This document shows, piece after piece, positions 6,584-14,727 of a stretch of DNA of 26,324 bases; within the stretch, counting starts at the first letter, position 1; each line of letters opens with the position of its first letter. Source of the stretch: a virus; IMG/VR virus record IMGVR_UViG_3300025323_000025, positions 1-26,324 of that record. One strand, given 5' to 3'. The notes under the pieces are model-generated. The model ran no database searches. It was not told the DNA's origin and worked only from the letters and a program-made list of their open reading frames with translations. The position numbers and the translations under genes are program-made.

Positions 6584-7948
6584 ATGGCGAAAACACTTAG
6601 AGGCTTTTGTCTTGTGTACTTGCCACATTATCTGACTATCGCACCTGCTGATTTCCATGATGAGCTTCTTACAACGCTCGGAGATCATCGTCAGAAAATG
6701 ATCGAGGTGTTGGGATTTCGAGGAAGTGCAAAGTCAACTTTCGGGTCTCTTGCTCTGCCACTATGGGCGGCACTTGAGCATCCAAAGCTCTACCCATTCA
6801 TCATTCCAATTGCTGATACTGGACTTCAGTCGGCTATAAATATTGCAAACATTAAAGAAGAACTCGAAAACAATCTTCTTATTATGCAGGACTACGGAAG
6901 GATCACTGGGAAATTCGGTGAAGATTTTAGCCTTGAGAGTGAAGAAGAATGGCAAGCAAAGAATATGCTCCTCTCCAACGGAGTACGCATACTCGCGCGT
7001 TCAAGAGGTCAGAAAGTGAGAGGTCTGCGACATCGCCAAGATAGACCGAGTCTTGTTATCATCGATGACCCTGAAGATCTGGAATGGGTCCGAACTAAGG
7101 AGAACAGGGATAAGACTGAAAGGTGGCTTCGAGGAGAAGTAATCCCTGCAATCGATGAAGCCAAGGGGCGCTTGGTCGTCATCGGAAACCAACTTCATAC
7201 CGATGCACTTATGGCTCGACTTGCAAAATACAAGGCGTTCAAGCACCTTGAATATTCACTCGTAAAAAATGGAAAGACTACATGGGAAGCAAAATATCCG
7301 ACTAAACAAAATCTTGATGATCAGCGTGACAAGGTCGGAGCTACTGCTTGGCAAAGAGAGTATCTTCTCAAGATCGTTCCTGAAGAAGGTGCGGACATCA
7401 AAGAGGAATGGATTAGATACTATGATGTCGAACCTCCTGAACTACAGACTGGATTATCTGGGACAGGAGTTGATCTTGCAATCAGCAAGAAAGAAACTGC
7501 GGACTGTACATCGATGGTATCAGGTACTTCATTTGTGAAAGATGGGATACCGAAAATATATATCAAACCAAACCCAGTCAACGCGCGCCTCTCATTCCAC
7601 GAAACGATAGAAACAACAAAAGCTATGGCTGTAGCAAATCCATTTTCACTTTTCTTTGTAGAAAACGTGGCGTATCAGAAAGCGGCCATAGAAGAAATGG
7701 AACGTGCTCTCTTGCCGGTAATTGCAATGGCGGCCGGAGGTGATAAGAGAGCGAGACTTCGTGCGGTTGCAGTCTACATTCAAAACGGAACTGTGGTATT
7801 CCCTCGCAATGGTTGCGAAGACCTTATTATTCAACTGCTCGGATTTGGAATCGAAGAACACGATGACCTCGTCGATGCACTCGTGTATCTCATTCTTGGC
7901 TTAGTGCAGCAGGGAATGCAGAATCCGGAAGTAATTGGACTTATATGA
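6584..7948 (+). CDS. terL: Terminase large subunit
   Basis: The product has 454 residues from ATG 6584, which is preceded by AAGGAG (6574-6579), one of the few clear Shine-Dalgarno sites here. The frame also has an ATG at 6503 that would add 27 residues and overlap TerS by 59 bases. Numbered from 6503, the ATPase has Walker A GFRGSAKST (71-79) and Walker B VIIDDPED (185-192). The nuclease domain has GVDLAIS (D324), FVENVA (E387) and HDDLVDALV (D454, D455, D458), the RNase H-like acid set. TerL pumps phage DNA into the prohead and cuts it. Length and domain order are normal, so packaging should be functional. Confidence 0.92.
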   Translation: MAKTLRGFCLVYLPHYLTIAPADFHDELLTTLGDHRQKMIEVLGFRGSAKSTFGSLALPLWAALEHPKLYPFIIPIADTGLQSAINIANIKEELENNLLIMQDYGRITGKFGEDFSLESEEEWQAKNMLLSNGVRILARSRGQKVRGLRHRQDRPSLVIIDDPEDLEWVRTKENRDKTERWLRGEVIPAIDEAKGRLVVIGNQLHTDALMARLAKYKAFKHLEYSLVKNGKTTWEAKYPTKQNLDDQRDKVGATAWQREYLLKIVPEEGADIKEEWIRYYDVEPPELQTGLSGTGVDLAISKKETADCTSMVSGTSFVKDGIPKIYIKPNPVNARLSFHETIETTKAMAVANPFSLFFVENVAYQKAAIEEMERALLPVIAMAAGGDKRARLRAVAVYIQNGTVVFPRNGCEDLIIQLLGFGIEEHDDLVDALVYLILGLVQQGMQNPEVIGLI

Positions 7949-8127
7949 TACCCACAAGGATATTAAAAGAGATAACAAAAGAGTGGCAAGATATCATGGA
8001 ACTTGCTGACAAGATTCCACACGGTCAGATCGTGCTTAGGGTTAACGAAAAGAAGGTTACTCTCATTGAATATACAGTCCAAAAAAAGCCTACTGATCCG
8101 AATGACTTCGAGGTGAGGGGGTTATAG
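7945..8127 (+). CDS. Small conserved-type phage protein, unknown function
   Basis: The product has 60 residues, MIPTRILKEITKEWQDIMELADKI at the start written here only in part: an amphipathic helix (4-24), then IVLRVNEKKVTLIEYTV, which looks like a beta-hairpin. Its start overlaps the TerL stop (ATGA), so it is translationally coupled to packaging. Small proteins of this size between TerL and portal are common in siphoviruses and mostly uncharacterised. The gene ends before a folded intergenic region that leads to the portal gene. Confidence 0.65.
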   Translation: MIPTRILKEITKEWQDIMELADKIPHGQIVLRVNEKKVTLIEYTVQKKPTDPNDFEVRGL

Positions 8128-8133
8128 CTTATC

Positions 8134-8151
8134 CACACCCCCTCTGGTGTG
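8134..8151 (+). other. Short hairpin after the terminase operon
   Basis: CACACC (8134-8139) pairs perfectly with GGTGTG (8146-8151), with loop CCCTCT. No T-run follows, so it is not a standard terminator. It lies 7 bases after the stop of the small gene and may protect the 3' end of the packaging transcript. Confidence 0.4.
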
Positions 8152-8225
8152 CATATCTGTGGTCCGTTAATATATGAGAGTACCTTTCACAATTTTTTAG
8201 TTTGTATAGTCTGACTGGATACCCC

Positions 8226-8288
8226 AGAGGGCTTGTGATGTAAGTCTTTTTCTCACGAAGAAGGTTTGCGTCGCAAGCCCTCTTTTTT
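8226..8288 (+). terminator. Large hairpin with T-run directly before the portal gene
   Basis: AGAGGGCTTGTGA (8226-8238) pairs with TCGCAAGCCCTCT (8271-8283), 13 pairs with one G-U. The 32-base loop is followed by a T-run (8283-8288). The portal ATG is only 6 bases after the run. It has the form of an intrinsic terminator or attenuator between the packaging and head genes. The large loop is unusual and could hold a regulatory site. A possible -10 box (TATAGT, 8205-8210) lies just upstream, without a good -35 partner. Confidence 0.6.
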
Positions 8289-8293
8289 ATTGC

Positions 8294-10489
8294 ATGAATA
8301 TTTTCGATAAAACATTAAACCTCATAGGTCTCACTCGCAAAGGATTAAATATCCCGCTTGCTTCGGGCCTTTCAAACGATGACCCATTCACTCTTTGGAG
8401 TCGTTCGAGAAAAGTCTCGATTGATAAAGCCATGGGCACATACAATGCATGGACGTATGCTGCCATCCGTGCGATTGCGGAAGAACTCGCAAAAATATCC
8501 TTTCGTTTGTTTCAGGTTAACAAGGACGGTGTACATGAGGAAATATTTGATCATGAGCTCCTCGATCTCTTGGATGGGGTCAATCCTTTTCAAACAGGAT
8601 ATGAGCTTCGATACCTCACAGGTTCACATCTTGAGCTTGCAGGAAATTCGTATTGGCTTCTTGATGGCGTCGAAAAAGATACCGATAAGCCGAAGGCAAT
8701 ATTTCTTTTGAATCCTCGATATACAAATCCGGTCCCTGCACCACTTCCAGAATTCATAAAAGGATACAGCTATTCCATTGATGGTAAAGCAGTCACATAT
8801 AAGCCCGCACAAATTCTTCACCTCAAATATCCTGATCCAAACGATCCATATCAAGGTATTGGTACGGTCCAGGCAATACTAGACTGGATTGACTCAGATA
8901 GTTTTGCAACTGAAGTAAATCTCAACTACTTCAAAAATGGCGCACGTCTTGGTGGACTCCTAAGCTCCGAGAATGCAATCACTGATGCACAGATGAAGGT
9001 ACTCAGAGCTTCTTTTGAAAATCTATACAAAGGTGCAGGCAATGCATATCGAGTAGCAGTGCTTCCGAAGGGCGTGAAATATGACGAAGCCTCAAGTAAT
9101 CCAAAAGACATGGACTTTGCAAACCTCCAGCAAGTTATGCGGGACAAAATACTTGCGGGATTCAGAGTGCCAAAAACAATTCTCGGTGGATCAGAGTCCG
9201 AAACAAACCGTGCTACAGCTGAAACCTCAAACTATGTCTTTGCCGCTCGAACTATTAAGCCAAAGATGGAAATGATCGTTCAGCAGCTCAATGAATTTTT
9301 AGTACCTCGATATGGCGATAACCTGTATCTCGACTTTGTAGATCCGGTCCCCGAAGACAGACTCCAAAAGACTGAAGAAATGAAAGCCGCTCTTGCTGGG
9401 CAACCAGTTATGAGTGTAAACGAAGCTCGAGAGGAATACTTCGGGCTTGAGGGGATTGATAATGGGGAAAATGTGATGACGGACTTCTCAAAGGTTGCTC
9501 TCGGCAAACCTAAACCAAAGTCAGTGAATCGGTCCGGAAGAAAAACAAGTACAGCTGACAAGAAGCCTTCAACTCGAGGTGCAAAAAATACCAAAGCTCG
9601 AAAGGTAATGTCAGAGGAAATTGCAAAGCGTGTTGCAGACTCAATCGATGCTAGCAAGAAAAAATTTGATGAGATAAAGACGAAGGCTCAGTTTGATTTG
9701 ATGAGTCTTTCTCATTCAGAGTATGAAGTTCTGTATAAAGGCTTCGTCCTTCGTGTTACCCGATATGAAAACTTGATGATCGAGGGAATCAAGAAATTTA
9801 ATAATGATCAGAAGGCGATCGTCCTCGCAAACCTCAATCGGTTTTTCGACAAGAAAGGCTGGAAGATTGCGGCTGAGGATATTTTTAATCGTGAAGCGTG
9901 GGTAGGCGCAATGATCGATCTCTCAAATCCAATATTAACAGACCTCTACACAACTGAAGGAACCGAAGCTATGCAACTCCTTGGCTCAAGTGGCTTCCGT
10001 CTCACAGACGAAGTACGTCTGGCGCTCGAGCGTGCAATGAAACTTCTTGCAGAGAGTTACAACGATACGACACTCAATCTTTTGAAGGATGGAATTGAGG
10101 AAGGTTTGGCTGAAGGTGCTTCACTCCCGGAACTTACAAGCAAAATCTCAAATATTTATGCATTTAGTGACGAAGTTCGTGCCGCTCAAGTTGCTCGAAC
10201 AGAAACTTTCAGGATTGCCAATGACTCAACCAAAGAAGCATGGAAACAAACGGGAGTCGTAAAGACGATCAAGTGGTATACCGCAGCCGATGAGATGGTC
10301 TGCCCTTGGTGCGAGAACATGAACGGAAAGGTAATCGGCATTGATGACAATTTCTACGACAAAGGCGATACGCATACCGGCTCTGACGGAATGAGCCTCG
10401 ATATTTCATACAGCGATGTGGGATCGCCACCACTCCATGTGAGCTGCAGATGCTACACGAGGCCGGAGGAGATAAGCATTGAGGGGTAA
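8294..10489 (+). CDS. Portal protein fused to MuF/SPP1 gp7-type head morphogenesis domain
   Basis: The product has 731 residues, nearly twice a usual HK97 portal. Residues 1 to about 400 are the portal: 'TYNAWTYAAIRAIAEELAKI', GSHLELAGNSYWLL, ILHLKYPDPNDPYQGIG, and a conserved GGSESETNRATAE stretch. A basic, low-complexity linker (about 408-445) follows, then helices. The C-terminus (about 630-725) matches the phage Mu F-like domain: AAQVARTETFRIAN, CPWC and HVSCRC, with HxxCxC probably binding metal. The portal is the dodecameric DNA gate of the capsid; MuF proteins sit at the portal and help head assembly or are ejected with DNA. The fusion gives a fixed 1:1 ratio. No Shine-Dalgarno sequence precedes the start. 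Confidence 0.9.
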   Translation: MNIFDKTLNLIGLTRKGLNIPLASGLSNDDPFTLWSRSRKVSIDKAMGTYNAWTYAAIRAIAEELAKISFRLFQVNKDGVHEEIFDHELLDLLDGVNPFQTGYELRYLTGSHLELAGNSYWLLDGVEKDTDKPKAIFLLNPRYTNPVPAPLPEFIKGYSYSIDGKAVTYKPAQILHLKYPDPNDPYQGIGTVQAILDWIDSDSFATEVNLNYFKNGARLGGLLSSENAITDAQMKVLRASFENLYKGAGNAYRVAVLPKGVKYDEASSNPKDMDFANLQQVMRDKILAGFRVPKTILGGSESETNRATAETSNYVFAARTIKPKMEMIVQQLNEFLVPRYGDNLYLDFVDPVPEDRLQKTEEMKAALAGQPVMSVNEAREEYFGLEGIDNGENVMTDFSKVALGKPKPKSVNRSGRKTSTADKKPSTRGAKNTKARKVMSEEIAKRVADSIDASKKKFDEIKTKAQFDLMSLSHSEYEVLYKGFVLRVTRYENLMIEGIKKFNNDQKAIVLANLNRFFDKKGWKIAAEDIFNREAWVGAMIDLSNPILTDLYTTEGTEAMQLLGSSGFRLTDEVRLALERAMKLLAESYNDTTLNLLKDGIEEGLAEGASLPELTSKISNIYAFSDEVRAAQVARTETFRIANDSTKEAWKQTGVVKTIKWYTAADEMVCPWCENMNGKVIGIDDNFYDKGDTHTGSDGMSLDISYSDVGSPPLHVSCRCYTRPEEISIEG

Positions 10490-10511
10490 TTAATAAAAAA
10501 TAAATAAAATT

Positions 10512-11633
10512 ATGAAAAAAGAAGCAACATTTCAAAAAATAAATAACGAAATCCTTGAGAAGGTCTCATTGGCATTTGCCACAAAGGAATTTAAAGATGC
10601 GATTGAGAAAACCAAGGCTGCAACCGACTCGGGAACCTTCGAAGTCATCATCTCAACGGCCGATGAAGACCGCCAGGGAGAAGTCATCGATCAGAGTGGC
10701 TGGGACTTTACCAATTACAAGAACAATCCCGTCGTTCTCTGGGGGCATAACTACTATGAGCTTCCAATCGGAGTAACTGATGAGATTTTTACCAATGACA
10801 AAGGTCAAACGATTGCAAAAGGAAGGTTTGCACCTGAAGAAGCCAATCCTTTCGCTCAGCAGGTGCGCCGACTCTACGATGCAAAGATCGTGAAGACTAC
10901 CTCTGTAGGATTCATTGCTCGAGAAATGGAAGGGAATGTGATTACAAAAGCGGAATTGCTTGAGTTCTCATTCGTTCCTGTCCCTGCAAATCCGATGGCT
11001 CTCTCTTTGGCAAAGGAATTTAATCTCAATACAACTGAGCTCATGACAAAAGGACTCTTCATAAAAGCTGAACCGCAGGAAGGTGATCCGTGCACAACGG
11101 ATGACGGCAAGGAAGGCACGATGCGACCTTCCGGTTCTGGCGCATTGGTGTGCACGATAAAGGAAGAAGCGAAAGCTGAAGTTCCGGCTGAAGTTAAAGC
11201 GGAAGCACCTGAACTTGTGCAGAAAATTGGAGCTGAACTTTCCGCAATTCAGTCAGAAACGGATGCAAGCATCATCGCTCATTCCAAAGAGATTATAAGT
11301 TTGATCACGTCGGAATCCGGAGACGAGAGCGATGAAGCGAAGGGAGATATGATAGCACGAGTGCGACAAATGATGAGTCGTACAAAAATCAAAATAGCCA
11401 TCAATGGCATGAAAGCCACAATCGCCGCCTTAGAGGAACTCCTCGAGGGTGCCGAAGGGAAGGAACATCTCGATGGAGATGCCCTGAAGAAAAGGTCGAA
11501 TGCCGCAGGGTCGGAAGTCATCGAGGCTTTAAAGAGCTTCAATGCAAACAGACAGGTCTTGCGGATGATCAACAACATCACGAGCGAAGCGTTGAGAAAA
11601 ATCAACGATAATCCCGCTCGTGACACAAAATAG
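10512..11633 (+). CDS. HK97-family prohead protease with C-terminal extension
   Basis: The product has 373 residues. Residues 40-165 are the U35 serine protease: VLWGHNYYELPIG with His79, KTTSVGF with Ser131, and AELLEFSFVPVPANP with Glu148/151. It removes the scaffold part of the capsid protein during head maturation. After residue 170 the protein is acidic and helical (Ala/Glu/Lys-rich, about 200-370), which may act as the scaffold, since no separate scaffold gene exists and the capsid protein's own N-terminal delta-domain is short. It is preceded by an A/T-only leader without Shine-Dalgarno. The stop is two bases before the capsid start, so the two are coupled. Confidence 0.88.
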   Translation: MKKEATFQKINNEILEKVSLAFATKEFKDAIEKTKAATDSGTFEVIISTADEDRQGEVIDQSGWDFTNYKNNPVVLWGHNYYELPIGVTDEIFTNDKGQTIAKGRFAPEEANPFAQQVRRLYDAKIVKTTSVGFIAREMEGNVITKAELLEFSFVPVPANPMALSLAKEFNLNTTELMTKGLFIKAEPQEGDPCTTDDGKEGTMRPSGSGALVCTIKEEAKAEVPAEVKAEAPELVQKIGAELSAIQSETDASIIAHSKEIISLITSESGDESDEAKGDMIARVRQMMSRTKIKIAINGMKATIAALEELLEGAEGKEHLDGDALKKRSNAAGSEVIEALKSFNANRQVLRMINNITSEALRKINDNPARDTK

Positions 11634-11634
11634 T

Positions 11635-12816
11635 ATGGATCAAAAACAATTGGAATTGATCAAGAGCCAGCTTCAGACCGCCGTTGAGGAGGTCATGGAG
11701 AAGCGTCTCGGCGAAGCTGTATCGCCTCTCGTTGCCAAGGAAACTCGTGCAATTGTAGAGAAGATGCAGATGGAGCGTGCAATTTTCGGCAAGGATATGA
11801 CTGGTCTCTCAGGAGAGCAGAAGTCTCAGTTTGTCGACGTTGTCCGTGCCGCGGCAGGTCTCAAGGTCAAGGCAAATGAAGCATTGATCTCTGAACAGGA
11901 TAACCGTGGAGGTTACCTTGTTTCCAAGGAAGTCGAATCTGCAATTCTTCGAATCGCAGCTTCCGTCGGTCTTGTGATGAGCCAAGCTCAGAAGTGGCCT
12001 ATGGGCACTGATGAGAAGGCAATCCCAAGTTATACCGGTGCATTCCTTGAAGGAGAATTCCTCGGCGTTGATGCAGCTGGCTCTGTTACCGGAATCACAT
12101 TCGGTGCAGCCAACCTCATCGCCAAGAAATGGCAGCTCGCCTTCGTGGTCGGAAACGACCTCTTGGTGGATGCCGACGTTCAGCTTGCGGATTGGTTGCT
12201 TGCTCTTGGTGGCGAAGCACTCGCTAACATGACTGACAAGCAAGGTCTCGTGGGTACAGGGGCTCCCTTTGTCGGAGTTCTTAACCATCCTGACGTTACC
12301 GTATTCACGCTTGCATCCGGCAAAGACACCTTTGCTGAGTTCGATGCAGTCATTGATACGGCTGACACAATCGCACAGGTTGAGGAATCGGTGCTTGACG
12401 GTGCTGCGTGGTACATGAACCGCACAGTTTGGGCAAAGATTCGCACACAAAAGGATTCAGCAGGAGCATTCATCTTGCCTCAGGCAGGAGCTGTTTCTGC
12501 GGGAGTTCTTGCGAACAACCCAACTGGCGGAGGCATTAAGCCTATGGGAGAGCTCGGGGGCTTCCCAGTCTTTACCTCAAAGCACTTGCCTGCAAACAGC
12601 GCATCGGCAGTTTCTACCAACTTCATCATTTTTGGTAACTTGAAAGCTTTGGCTTTCGGTGAAAAAGGTGAAATGACCGTGTCACAACACGAGTCAGGTA
12701 CGTTCGGTGGAAAGGAAATTGCACTCGCTGACCAGAGAGCACTCGTTTACAAGAAGCGCGTGGCTCTTGTAGTTGCACTACCTGCTGCATTCGTAGTCGT
12801 GAAAACAGCAGCTTAG
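11635..12816 (+). CDS. Major capsid protein, HK97 fold
   Basis: The product has 393 residues from ATG 11635, one base after the protease stop. A GTG at 11620 in frame would add five residues but lies inside the protease gene. Residues 1-85 are helical and charged, a probable delta/scaffold domain cut off by the upstream protease. Then 'SEQDNRGGYLVSKEVESAIL' marks the usual N-arm start of mature HK97-type capsid proteins, followed by the P- and A-domain sequence (GDE-like 'EGEFLGVDAAGSVTG', GTGAPFVGVLNHP). It builds the icosahedral shell. Codons are more GC-rich and regular than in neighbouring genes, as expected for the most strongly expressed virion gene. Confidence 0.9.
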   Translation: MDQKQLELIKSQLQTAVEEVMEKRLGEAVSPLVAKETRAIVEKMQMERAIFGKDMTGLSGEQKSQFVDVVRAAAGLKVKANEALISEQDNRGGYLVSKEVESAILRIAASVGLVMSQAQKWPMGTDEKAIPSYTGAFLEGEFLGVDAAGSVTGITFGAANLIAKKWQLAFVVGNDLLVDADVQLADWLLALGGEALANMTDKQGLVGTGAPFVGVLNHPDVTVFTLASGKDTFAEFDAVIDTADTIAQVEESVLDGAAWYMNRTVWAKIRTQKDSAGAFILPQAGAVSAGVLANNPTGGGIKPMGELGGFPVFTSKHLPANSASAVSTNFIIFGNLKALAFGEKGEMTVSQHESGTFGGKEIALADQRALVYKKRVALVVALPAAFVVVKTAA

Positions 12817-12880
12817 TCATGTTCGCACTAATCCTTAGGGCGACAGATAGAGCTGTTTTATCAATTAAGCAATAACAAGT

Positions 12881-13171
12881 ATGAGCGATACAAAAAAGTA
12901 CACTGTGCTCCGTCCTATCGGCTTCAACGGTGATCGTCTTGAAAAAGGCGCAATCGTTGAACTGACGGACGAGGAGGCGCAGAATATTGGTTCCGATGTG
13001 GAGCTCGCCCACGCTCAAACCGAGCAAATTGAACATCCAAGAGAGGAAGGGGCGAGTGAGGCGAAATCCGCACCATCTACGGATGGAGACGGTGAAGGTT
13101 CCTTTGAAAATGATTCGAAAGAGTCAGAAACTCCTGCTAGTGGAGAAGACGGGAGTAAGGAGGTGAAATAA
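12881..13171 (+). CDS. Small head-region protein with acidic tail
   Basis: The product has 96 residues. Residues 6-45 (YTVLRPIGFNGDRLEKGAIV, then ELTDEEAQNIGSD) look like a small beta-barrel-type module seen in phage proteins encoded next to capsid genes. The rest (50-96) is acidic and Ser/Gly/Glu-rich, probably disordered. It follows the capsid gene by 64 bases with no hairpin or motif I can support in that gap. A capsid accessory or head-tail joining role is suggested only by position. Confidence 0.65.
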   Translation: MSDTKKYTVLRPIGFNGDRLEKGAIVELTDEEAQNIGSDVELAHAQTEQIEHPREEGASEAKSAPSTDGDGEGSFENDSKESETPASGEDGSKEVK

Positions 13172-13180
13172 CCAATCTTT

Positions 13181-13219
13181 AAGAGAAATTCTCTTTTGCT
13201 CACTAGTCGATTTGAGCAA
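13181..13219 (+). other. Two adjacent small hairpins between head genes
   Basis: AAGAG (13181-13185) pairs with CTCTT (13191-13195), followed by TTTGC. Then TTGCTC (13196-13201) pairs with GAGCAA (13214-13219). The first could act as a weak terminator reducing read-through past the capsid genes. No known motif is recognised. Confidence 0.35.
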
Positions 13220-13244
13220 TTCGATAAGACTAAAAACAAAAATT

Positions 13245-13634
13245 ATGTCTTCAGTATATGACAGCGTAATTTCAAAAGCCACGCTTAGACCGCAAGTGGC
13301 GACATCCTCAGTGAACGGAATTGGAGTTGATACCTCAGGGTTCAATTCTGCTGAAGCTGCTCTTGAGGTTGGTGCTGTGTCAGGAGCGTTTCCGACACTT
13401 GATGTAAAAATTCAAGATTCGGCAAACAATAGTTCCTTTGCGGATGTGTCGGGTCTTACCTTTGTGCAAGTAACGGCGGCAAATATTTCCCAAGGCCTCA
13501 GAATCGAGGGACTAAATACCGCAACACGAAGGCGTTACCTTCGAGCAGTAGCGACACTCGCCGGCACGAACCCAAACTTTACTTTCAAGGTAGACATTAT
13601 CTTGGGTAAAGCTTTCAAAGAGCCTGTGCAGTAG
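13245..13634 (+). CDS. Putative capsid accessory/decoration protein
   Basis: The product has 129 residues from ATG 13245; the frame is open to 13212 but ATG 13245 has the A-rich start context typical of this operon. It is beta-rich, with the pattern LEVGAVSGAFPTLDVKIQDS then 'FADVSGLTFVQVTAAN' and 'RRRYLRAVATLAGTNPNFTF'. Similar small beta-sandwich proteins are encoded just after capsid genes in many siphoviruses and are annotated as virion-associated, some as head decoration. No catalytic motif is seen. The function is inferred from position and fold-like pattern only. Confidence 0.6.
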   Translation: MSSVYDSVISKATLRPQVATSSVNGIGVDTSGFNSAEAALEVGAVSGAFPTLDVKIQDSANNSSFADVSGLTFVQVTAANISQGLRIEGLNTATRRRYLRAVATLAGTNPNFTFKVDIILGKAFKEPVQ

Positions 13635-13651
13635 GCATTGAATCTCGGCCA

Positions 13652-13693
13652 CTCTTCCTTGAATTCAAGGGAGAGGAGCGGGGATTTAATCCC
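13652..13693 (+). other. Palindrome pair between head genes
   Basis: Bases 13652-13675 form a 24-base imperfect palindrome centred on GAATTC (CCTTGAATTCAAGG core, one G-U outside). GGGATT (13681-13686) pairs with AATCCC (13688-13693) right after. Neither is followed by a T-run. They may be mRNA-stabilising hairpins or a protein-binding site. Confidence 0.45.
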
Positions 13694-13712
13694 GAACAAA
13701 ATAACAAATAGC

Positions 13713-14336
13713 ATGGCAGAAGCATTACTTTCATATGCACTTACAACCGTAGCTCGAGTAAAGACTCGGCTCACTATAACCGTGTCCACTCATGACACGA
13801 TACTTTTGTATTTGATAAACAGCGTCACTGATTTTATCGAAGGTGAATGCAATCGTCGTTTCAAGGAAACTACCTACACCAATGAAGTCTACTCAATTCA
13901 GGGGAGTGGAAATAACTTCCTCAATCTTAAACAGTCTCCGGTCTCTTCCGTTACTTCGCTTCAATATAGAGCGGGGTTAAAGAGCAATCCGAACTGGACA
14001 GAGTTTGCAGCTGACGATTGGGAACTCCTCGAGGATGGAGTCTCTGGAATTATTGAGCTTCATGGATCATTTACCCAGGGCGCAAATACTCTGCGTGCAA
14101 GTTACGTAGCCGGATACAAAATTAATTTCACAAATTACGGCGACATGTCCACTCACACCTTGCCTGCCGATCTTACCGATCTTGCGGAAAGGCTTGCCAT
14201 AAAGCTCTTCAAAAGACGGGAAGCGGAAGGGAAGGCGAGAGAGGACTTTAATGGTGGGTCGATCACCTGGAAAGATCTTCTCAATCCAGAAGATACGGAG
14301 ACAATTAATAAATATAGGAGGGTTAATTTCTTTTAA
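13713..14336 (+). CDS. Head-tail connector protein (gp6-like)
   Basis: The product has 207 residues from ATG 13713; the frame runs up to 13638, but that part covers the palindromes. 'LTTVARVKTRLTI' and the helix DTILLYLINSVTDFIEGECNRRF match the N-terminal pattern of HK97 gp6-like DNA-packaging/connector proteins. YTNEVYSIQGSGNNFLNLKQ, then 'PVSSVTSLQYRAG', follows as in that family. These proteins form a ring under the portal and join head to tail. The C-terminus carries a helix, LAERLAIKLFKRREAEG, and a short tail. The gene ends four bases before the next start. Confidence 0.8.
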   Translation: MAEALLSYALTTVARVKTRLTITVSTHDTILLYLINSVTDFIEGECNRRFKETTYTNEVYSIQGSGNNFLNLKQSPVSSVTSLQYRAGLKSNPNWTEFAADDWELLEDGVSGIIELHGSFTQGANTLRASYVAGYKINFTNYGDMSTHTLPADLTDLAERLAIKLFKRREAEGKAREDFNGGSITWKDLLNPEDTETINKYRRVNFF

Positions 14337-14340
14337 TCAT

Positions 14341-14727
14341 ATGGCTGGAGATTTCAGAATAGAAATACGAGGACTCAAGGAGTTGAACTTCGCTTTTAGG
14401 AATTACCCGAAGATTTCTGAACCTATATTCCAGAAAGCAATCATGGCAACTGGCGCCATCTTTGCAAAAAATACTTTGAAAGATAATCCGGTCCCTTGGA
14501 GGACGGGAAATCTCTTGCAATCGTTCAGGTACAAGACGGCAAGACTTCAGGCAGCATGGTATCCAACAGCTCACTACGCAATTTATGTTCACGACGGTAC
14601 GAAATATATAAAAGCCAATCCATTCATGCTCAAAATCATTAAAAAAGCGGAGCCTGAAGTAAACAAGATATTTAGAGAAGCCCAGGACATGGTGAACAGG
14701 CAGATAGCTAACCAAACACGACTATGA
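14341..14727 (+). CDS. HK97 gp10-like neck/tail completion protein
   Basis: The product has 128 residues from ATG 14341, with the upstream frame (from 14251) overlapping the connector gene. The pattern 'FRIEIRGLKELNFAFRNYP', a long helix, then NPVPWRTGNLLQSFRY and YPTAHYAIYVHDGTKYI fits the HK97 gp10 family. Residues 'TGNLLQS' and 'YA.YVH.GT' are its typical core. The protein helps join tails to heads. It overlaps the next gene by ATGA (14724). Confidence 0.8.
   Translation: MAGDFRIEIRGLKELNFAFRNYPKISEPIFQKAIMATGAIFAKNTLKDNPVPWRTGNLLQSFRYKTARLQAAWYPTAHYAIYVHDGTKYIKANPFMLKIIKKAEPEVNKIFREAQDMVNRQIANQTRL

Noticed and set aside
8186-8210. Possible promoter TTCACA/TATAGT upstream of the portal
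   Set aside because: The spacer is only 13 bases, too short for a sigma-70 promoter; only the -10-like box remains.
322-10500. Gene transfer agent interpretation
   Set aside because: The element carries replication, resolvase, methylase and lysis genes, which points to a phage rather than a typical transfer agent.
11809-12450. 213-codon minus-strand frame inside the capsid gene
   Set aside because: The capsid gene has strong codon bias that keeps the opposite frame open; the translation is Cys- and His-rich without a recognisable fold.
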